Source: Combretum micranthum (lineage: Eukaryota > Streptophyta > Magnoliopsida > Myrtales > Combretaceae). Taken from it: DNA of 64,000 nt. The DNA is taken from contig JAMXBD010001402.1 of the NCBI GenBank assembly GCA_024138025.1, positions 124,001 through 188,000 on the forward strand. Reading direction: 5' to 3'. Below the pieces are notes generated by a model. The model was not told where the DNA came from. It searched no databases and saw nothing but the letters and a program-made list of their open reading frames with translations. Within the stretch, counting starts at the first letter, position 1. Each line of letters opens with the position of its first letter. The position numbers were made by a program, and so were the translations under genes. Positions 58,904 to 64,000 of the stretch are shown here, piece after piece.

Positions 58904-58973
58904 GTGATCCCGAAATCGATGATTCCCTATCACCGGATTACTATTACTACAAGACCGGTGATCCAATGGCTGA
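58904..58973 (+). other. Candidate conserved mini-exon in giant LTR, copy 5
   Basis: CTTTTTAG acceptor, 70 nt, GTGAGTTTTC donor, with ATGGCTGA at the donor. The peptide reads GDPEIDDSLSPDYYYY and stays open to the donor, unlike copies 2-4. Confidence 0.5.
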
Positions 58974-60138
58974 GTGAGTTTTCTCCTTATTTTGTTACCT
59001 TGTTTGTGCTTGTAGCTAGTTGCATTAGAATTATATGAACAAGATAAAAATCGATATGAATGGGGATGAGATATATGATGAGACTGTGATGAATGTATGC
59101 CAAAGAATACTAAAGTATATCGAAACCACGATTTGATTGGATAACTGCACTGTTCATATTATTTCTGTTATATGTTTGATATTGGTTGGTCACTCTAAAG
59201 AATGTATGAATATTTTGACCTAACCAAAAGTTAAATTGGTCATGCATTGCATCGGACATATTGCATTTGGTAGCATGCTACTCCTACTCAGGTCGATCGG
59301 TATGGTCCGTTGATGACTCGTTTGGATAACGAGACCGGTGCCAGAGCTCATTCATGGGAACTAAGGCGCATCGGGGATGCATTCCATGTGTGAGCCTAGC
59401 CGAGTCGAGTGCTATGAGCCGAGGGCTTGGGGACTAGCTGTAAATCCCTGAAATTTTTGGATTCGAATTATAGTTTAAACCCTAATCGGAAGTTAACCGG
59501 ATTTTTCAGAGTCAACAAAACCCTAGTTTACCGTAACCGCTTAAATCCGGCATTACCGTTTTCTTTAGCCCTAGAAAACGAAGTTGGAATAATTAGCTAC
59601 AGTAGTTCGTAATAGCTATAGGTTTTATAAAAATATTAGTTTTACGAAATTCGGGTGTCTTTTGAACCCGATCGGACACAGTTCTTGAAAAACGTGTCCG
59701 GGAGCTCGGGATAGGAAAAATATTCCGAATATATCGTTAGACTCGTAAAAATATAATATTTTCAAAAATATCAATTTCGTAATTTTTCGGTAGCTAAAAA
59801 TATCAGATATCGCTTTTATACACGTATTTTCTTACTACCGGCATTAAATTATCATGTCTACTTTTACATTACACTATTTTCTACTATTCTACACTATTCA
59901 TCTATCTCCACTTTTTCTTACAACCTACTCTTACAAATCATACACCTATTTCTTACACATTTTCATTTCCAATACAACTTCACATCTTTCATTTCTTACT
60001 TTTAATTAACAAAATAACAAAAAATTAAAAATTTTCTCTTCCCATGCATGAAAGTAGCGCCGGCCTCCCCTCCATAATGCCTCAAATTGTTTTATTTTTC
60101 ATTTATTTAATTAACACAAATTATCTCCCACATTTTCC

Positions 60139-60146
60139 TATAAATA
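60139..60146 (+). promoter_or_regulatory. LTR promoter TATA box
   Basis: CCTATAAATACCCC in the U3-like part of the solo LTR. Predicted start about 30 bases downstream, near 60170. Confidence 0.6.
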
Positions 60147-61549
60147 CCCCTTCATACCTTCACCTCTTCCACACTTCTTCTTTACTAAAGTTACTCTCTC
60201 AAAATCTCTCAAAAATTCTCTCCAAGAAGTTCTTACAAGAAAAGCTCTCTTCTTTCTTTTAGGTAAACTTTCTTCAAGAAATTCCTATGTTCATCTACTT
60301 AGTATGAACTTAGTGTGTGTGTTTTCCACAACCATGAAGGTTAAGAAAGCAACAATAGGTTCATACTTTGTTTTTGTTCATAATCTCAACTCCTTTATGT
60401 TCCTTTATGTTTCTTTATGTTCATAACTATCTAAATATCTATATAGCTATATATATTTAGAGCATATAAGCTCAATGTCTTGCAATTTATTTATCTTTCA
60501 TGTAATTTATTTACTTCATTGCAATTTATTTATTTCAAGTTGTTTTTAAGACTAGTCATTCTAGTCTTAGACTTATCCTTATCAAGTCAAAACAATTTCT
60601 TTTTCTTTTCTTTTAGGGACTAGTCTTTTCTTAGTCCCGAGGTACCTTGATGAAGTTAAGGTCCCAATACTTGATTTACTTTCTTCTTTGCTTAATCTTT
60701 CAAGTTATTATGTTCCTCTATATTTCTATAGTTTATGATTCATATTCATACATGAACATAATGTTTTTGTCTCAATAAAAATAAATGGGGAAGTGTTTTC
60801 ATAAACTAAAGGTTCTTGACAAATAAAAATAGGAAATAGATTTCCTAAAAACTTGCTTGGAAATGATTTTTCTTAAATAAACAAAAGGTTTTATAAAAAC
60901 TTATCTTTCATCAAGAAATAGAAATTCTTTTGGAATCATTACAAGAAACAAAGATATCCTTTTATTACTTTTTGAATCCAAGTTTAGAAAATAAAACCAC
61001 ACCTTAGTAATTTAAAGTAATTACAAGAGATTAAATTTAGAAAAAGAATATTCATCTCCAATAACTCAAGATCTTTCAAAAGTAAAATGAATATTCCAAT
61101 AAAATTTCAAGTTCAAAGTCTTTTAAAACCTTACTGTTCATAAATTGGGACAACTTCATTTACTTCATGCATTTGTTATAAGTCATTACATATACATATA
61201 TACCTTTCAAAAAGTTTACAAAATACTTGAAATATTTATCTTTTCAAATGAGGTTTGCTCACAAGAAGGAAAACAAGTTTTTGCAAATTCGTGGCAAAAC
61301 TGGTCGCTGTCTTTTCGGAACCCAAACAACCTCGTTTTATGAAAATAAACCTAGAAATGCGTAGATCTTTTCGAGTAGGTAGAAAACGATATATTATACG
61401 CGAAATTCCGAGTTAAAATGAGCAAGTTATGACCATTTTAAGTTGGAATTTCCCCTTATACGATTTTACCGCGATTTTAAGAAAAGATTAGAATCTTCAA
61501 GAAAAGAAGTTCATGAAATACTCATCTTAGGTATTCTTCTTTCTTTTAG

Positions 61550-61647
61550 ATAATCTCGATGAGGATTGTTCATATCCCGAAGATTACTACGATTAGTGGA
61601 AATTCCGAACGACTCATCCGTTTCAAGAAAGGTGTCATAATGGCTGA
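61550..61647 (+). other. Candidate conserved mini-exon in giant LTR, copy 6
   Basis: TTCTTTTAG acceptor, 98 nt, GTGAGTTTA donor, with ATGGCTGA at the donor. The peptide starts DNLDEDCSYPEDYYD followed by a stop. The exon is about 28 nt longer than the other copies. Confidence 0.4.
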
Positions 61648-61934
61648 GTGAGTTTATTCCCGTTATTTTTCTCATACTCTTGATTGTGCTTGTAAAATTA
61701 GCAAGCACTAGAATTTAGGCAAAATCAAAAGGAATTGTATGATAATATGTTGAAAGAATACTAAGTACATCGAAACTCGATTTGTTTGTAATAAAGTTGT
61801 ATGTGCATTAATATCTTGGAGTGTTTGAAATTGGTTGATCACTTGAAAGAAGTGAAATGTAACTACTAGACCTTAATTAATAATTCATGCACTTCATATG
61901 TTGAGTCACATTTCATTCACTACTATGCAATTGG

Positions 61935-62075
61935 TGGGACAAGTGTATAATAGTGGTGGTAGGCAGAACCGGTATATCATGTAAGTGGCGAGTAGGAGCC
62001 GGTAAAAACTACAAAATTGGTGGCTAGTAGGAGTCTGTAATAACTACAAGTTTTTGATGGCGTATAAGAGCCGGT
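61935..62075. repeat. About 37-bp minisatellite in giant LTR
   Basis: Four imperfect units of GGCGAGTAGGAGCCGGTAA plus AACTACAAA-like tails, at the same LTR position as the arrays at 37540 and 44575. Confidence 0.75.
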
Positions 62076-63409
62076 AAGATCTATAAAAGTGTTTTTAAAA
62101 GTTGTGGCTGTAATTGGCCTGAATACCCAACCCCGAATGAAGGGCGTAATTCATTCAACATATGATTCTCGGAAAGTCATATGTTTTATATGCTCACGTG
62201 GTTGTTGCATTCCATATGTTTGAATAATAAACTTGGTCGATAATTTACTTTGAGTATGAATTTTGGGATTTACTCACCAAGCCCATAAGCTTACACCATT
62301 ATAGGTATTTGTATTCTCAGGAACACCTATTTTTATGCCCGAAGCCTCCCCGTATCCGTGTAAGTTTTATATATTGAAGCTTTTGGAGGAAATCTACTCG
62401 AAGACTTATATTAGAATTCCTTTGAAATCTTTAAGGTAGTATTTTGGATGTTGTAAAGAGTATCACGATCCTTGGGATTAGCGGGGGTATGCCCCTAAGA
62501 TATCATGTAATAGACCTTTAGTTATTAATGATACAATATGTTTTATTTCTGGATTCTTGTATGTTCATTTTTACTTGCTTAAACTATACTTCCCAAAAGC
62601 GTCTCCTATTACCGTGCCGGACGCCTTACATATAATACTAAGGCTTTTGCATGACTAAGGTAGTCATTCTTAAGCCTTGATATTATATGTGGCGGGCTGC
62701 CACGTTTAAGTACCCATCGGGGCGTGACATTAGCAGCGATCATGTAGACTTCAATACCATCCCTAACCCAAGATACGAAGGGCGCAAATCCGTTCGTGTG
62801 TGGGTTCCGGATACCCATACATATGGTTGATTATAACTTGTTTGTTATGATACGGAATTAAGGGAAATTTCACTAAGCTAGTGTAGTTTATACCCCAATA
62901 GATGTTTGAATGAATAGGTTATCTCAAGAATACTAAGTGGGGATCGAGATGGTTGGAGCTAAGAATGACTTCCGGATTTCGGCAAAGAATAAGAATGTTT
63001 GAAGTTATCAGCTAGTTCTATGATTTGCCTTGTAATAGTTTATGTAGGGAAGTCAGTGGATGAATGTAATTGAAGTTTAATGATTTGTATTTTGAAGTAT
63101 GGTGATTCGTATATGAAGTATAGTGTTTGGTATCTGAAGTATAGTAAATTGTATTTCCTTTATATTGTTACTCAAGTGTATCAAAATAAAATGTATCCTC
63201 CAATGTGCCTCCTCTATGTGGTCATTCTTAGGCTTTAATATTGTGTATGGCGGACTGTCACGTTTAGGATACCCTTCGGGGCGTGACACCAGGTATGTTA
63301 AACCTGAAACCCAATGATTAGTTAGCGAAAGCAGGCCTTTAGGAAAGCTAAATCAGATTGGAACGGACCTTGACACAAAGTTATAAAATTTATCTTTAAC
63401 TTTTGATTT

Positions 63410-63883
63410 TGATAGTTATAATAATTATTAGTTAGCATCGATGATGGAATGCAATATTGAATTTCCATAGAGTTCCGACTCTTCTTAATAAATGTATCAA
63501 CGAAGATGTTTCTTTAATTATGAAATGACATGACAAGAGTTATGACTCTACTCAAAAGGTATTGTACCTTTATAAATAAAGGAGACCGCTAAATGGTCTA
63601 GATCTTTTTCCAGATCTTCCATTATAATTAAAAAAAAAAAGGAAAATATAGTGAGAGAGTGAAACTCAAAATCCTTCAATTCTATATTTCATCGAGGCAT
63701 TTATGTTGTCGATTGCAAGTGTTTTTCCAGTGGTGATTATACTCTGGCCATGAGACATTCTTTAAGCTTTTTTTTTTTCTTTTTTTCATTCGCATTAGTG
63801 ATGCAACTTTGGTTATTTCTATTACATATTTACCAGAGGTTAATAGATCTATCTCAGTTTGTTTTTTGAATTATAAATCAACA
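63410..63883 (+). repeat. copia-type LTR (474 bp)
   Basis: TGATAGTTATAATAATTATT at the start and ...TATAAATCAACA at the end, followed by a primer-binding site. TATA box TATAAATA at 63571. The short length and composition are typical of Ty1/copia LTRs, but no coding region lies within the window. Confidence 0.65.
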
Positions 63884-63884
63884 T

Positions 63885-63897
63885 TGATATCAAAGCC
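63885..63897 (+). other. Primer-binding site of the copia-type element
   Basis: TGATATCAAAGCC resembles the initiator tRNA-Met complement (TGGTATCAGAGCC) with two changes, one base after the LTR end. Confidence 0.6.
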
Positions 63898-64000
63898 ATA
63901 TATTTGCGTCCCATAATAAATCCTCCTTGTATCCAGTACATACAAATAATAATCATGGCATTTTTTTTACAATGTATATTATATAAATTGCAATTTTTTT
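63898..64000. other. Start of the copia-type internal region, window edge
   Basis: AT-rich leader sequence with no coding content. Confidence 0.4.

Larger units (their letters stand above)
59439..62729 (+). mobile_element. Solo giant LTR (3.29 kb) nested in the previous one
   Basis: Starts TGTAAATCCCTG and ends GGGGCGTGACA. Target duplication CTAGC (59434-59438) / TTAGC (62730-62734), one mismatch. The related LTR at 47.6 kb shows the unbroken host sequence. TATA box TATAAATA at 60139-60146, conserved box at about 61365-61450, mini-exon 61550-61647, minisatellite at 61935-62075. Confidence 0.88.
54397..63288 (+). mobile_element. Solo giant LTR (5.6 kb net), second subfamily
   Basis: Starts TGTAAGCCCCAG at 54397 and ends GGGGCGTGACA at 63288, with a perfect 5-bp duplication CCAGG (54392-54396 and 63289-63293). 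The uninterrupted site can be read in the related LTR at 43199-43230. It contains a 30-base C-run (55860-55889), the conserved box (about 58720-58800) and the mini-exon (58904-58973), and is interrupted at 59439-62729 by another solo LTR. No internal region. Confidence 0.9.
54381..63385 (-). repeat. 5' LTR remnant of the same gypsy element, split by a solo LTR
   Basis: TGATGCGAACTCCAGG at 54381-54396 continues at 63294 as TATGTTAAACCTGAAACC. Together they match 43199-43290 (the end of the element's 3' LTR, inverse). Homology stops near 63385. Confidence 0.65.

Overview
This window looks like nuclear DNA of a flowering plant, probably a eudicot. It is AT-rich and intron-containing, and most of it is nested LTR retrotransposons whose plant-type primer-binding sites resemble the initiator tRNA-Met complement. 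There is no bacterial, organellar or viral gene set. Only one host gene is recognisable: an 11-exon SPOUT-family RNA methyltransferase homologue at 15163-20772, broken by three single-base indels.

Layout. 1-5028: 3' part of a Ty3/gypsy element (gag, protease, RT, RNase H, integrase, 3' LTR), frameshifted throughout. 5029-5570: coding-like fragment of unknown origin. About 5650-12366: a giant inverted repeat around a 437-bp LTR that has a polypurine tract on its left and a primer-binding site on its right. One arm carries a 1.4-kb composite insertion of head-to-head tRNA-derived SINE-like units; the other arm preserves the empty site. 12400-13557: two converging LTR fragments. 13558-20900: AT-rich spacer, then the methyltransferase pseudogene. 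20900-24470: AT-rich spacer. 24480-26191: remnant of a minus-strand gypsy element with LTR. 26735-34612: minus-strand element with a 4.6-kb LTR, gag remnants and no visible pol, split by a 924-bp hAT-type MITE. 34613-43198: three gypsy fragments in both orientations, one LTR of which is split by a 3.5-kb solo LTR.

43199 to the right edge: a deleted minus-strand gypsy element (LTR, integrase, LTR). Its 3' LTR is split by a 9-kb mosaic of giant-LTR pieces (TSD GCACA). Its 5' LTR is split by a 5.6-kb solo LTR (TSD CCAGG), which is itself split by a 3.3-kb solo LTR, and is then joined to a copia-type LTR at 63410-63883.

Two LTR families dominate. The first (elements at 1-5028, 34.6-43.2 kb, and 43.2/53-54 kb) has LTRs of about 0.7-0.9 kb, and its pol reading frame runs on into the 3' LTR, as described for CRM-clade chromoviruses. 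The second has giant 3.3-5.6-kb LTRs bounded by TGTAA(A/G)CCC and GGGGCGTGACA. The most interesting observation is in this second family: all six sufficiently complete LTRs carry, at the same place, a short exon-like segment with splice-acceptor and GTGAGT donor sequences and an acidic, tyrosine-rich peptide that is conserved largely through third-position changes. A conserved 80-nt box precedes it, and in three copies a position-conserved but sequence-divergent minisatellite lies on its other side. Dense nesting, solo LTRs and a decayed gene suggest a pericentromeric or otherwise low-recombination region; that is an inference.
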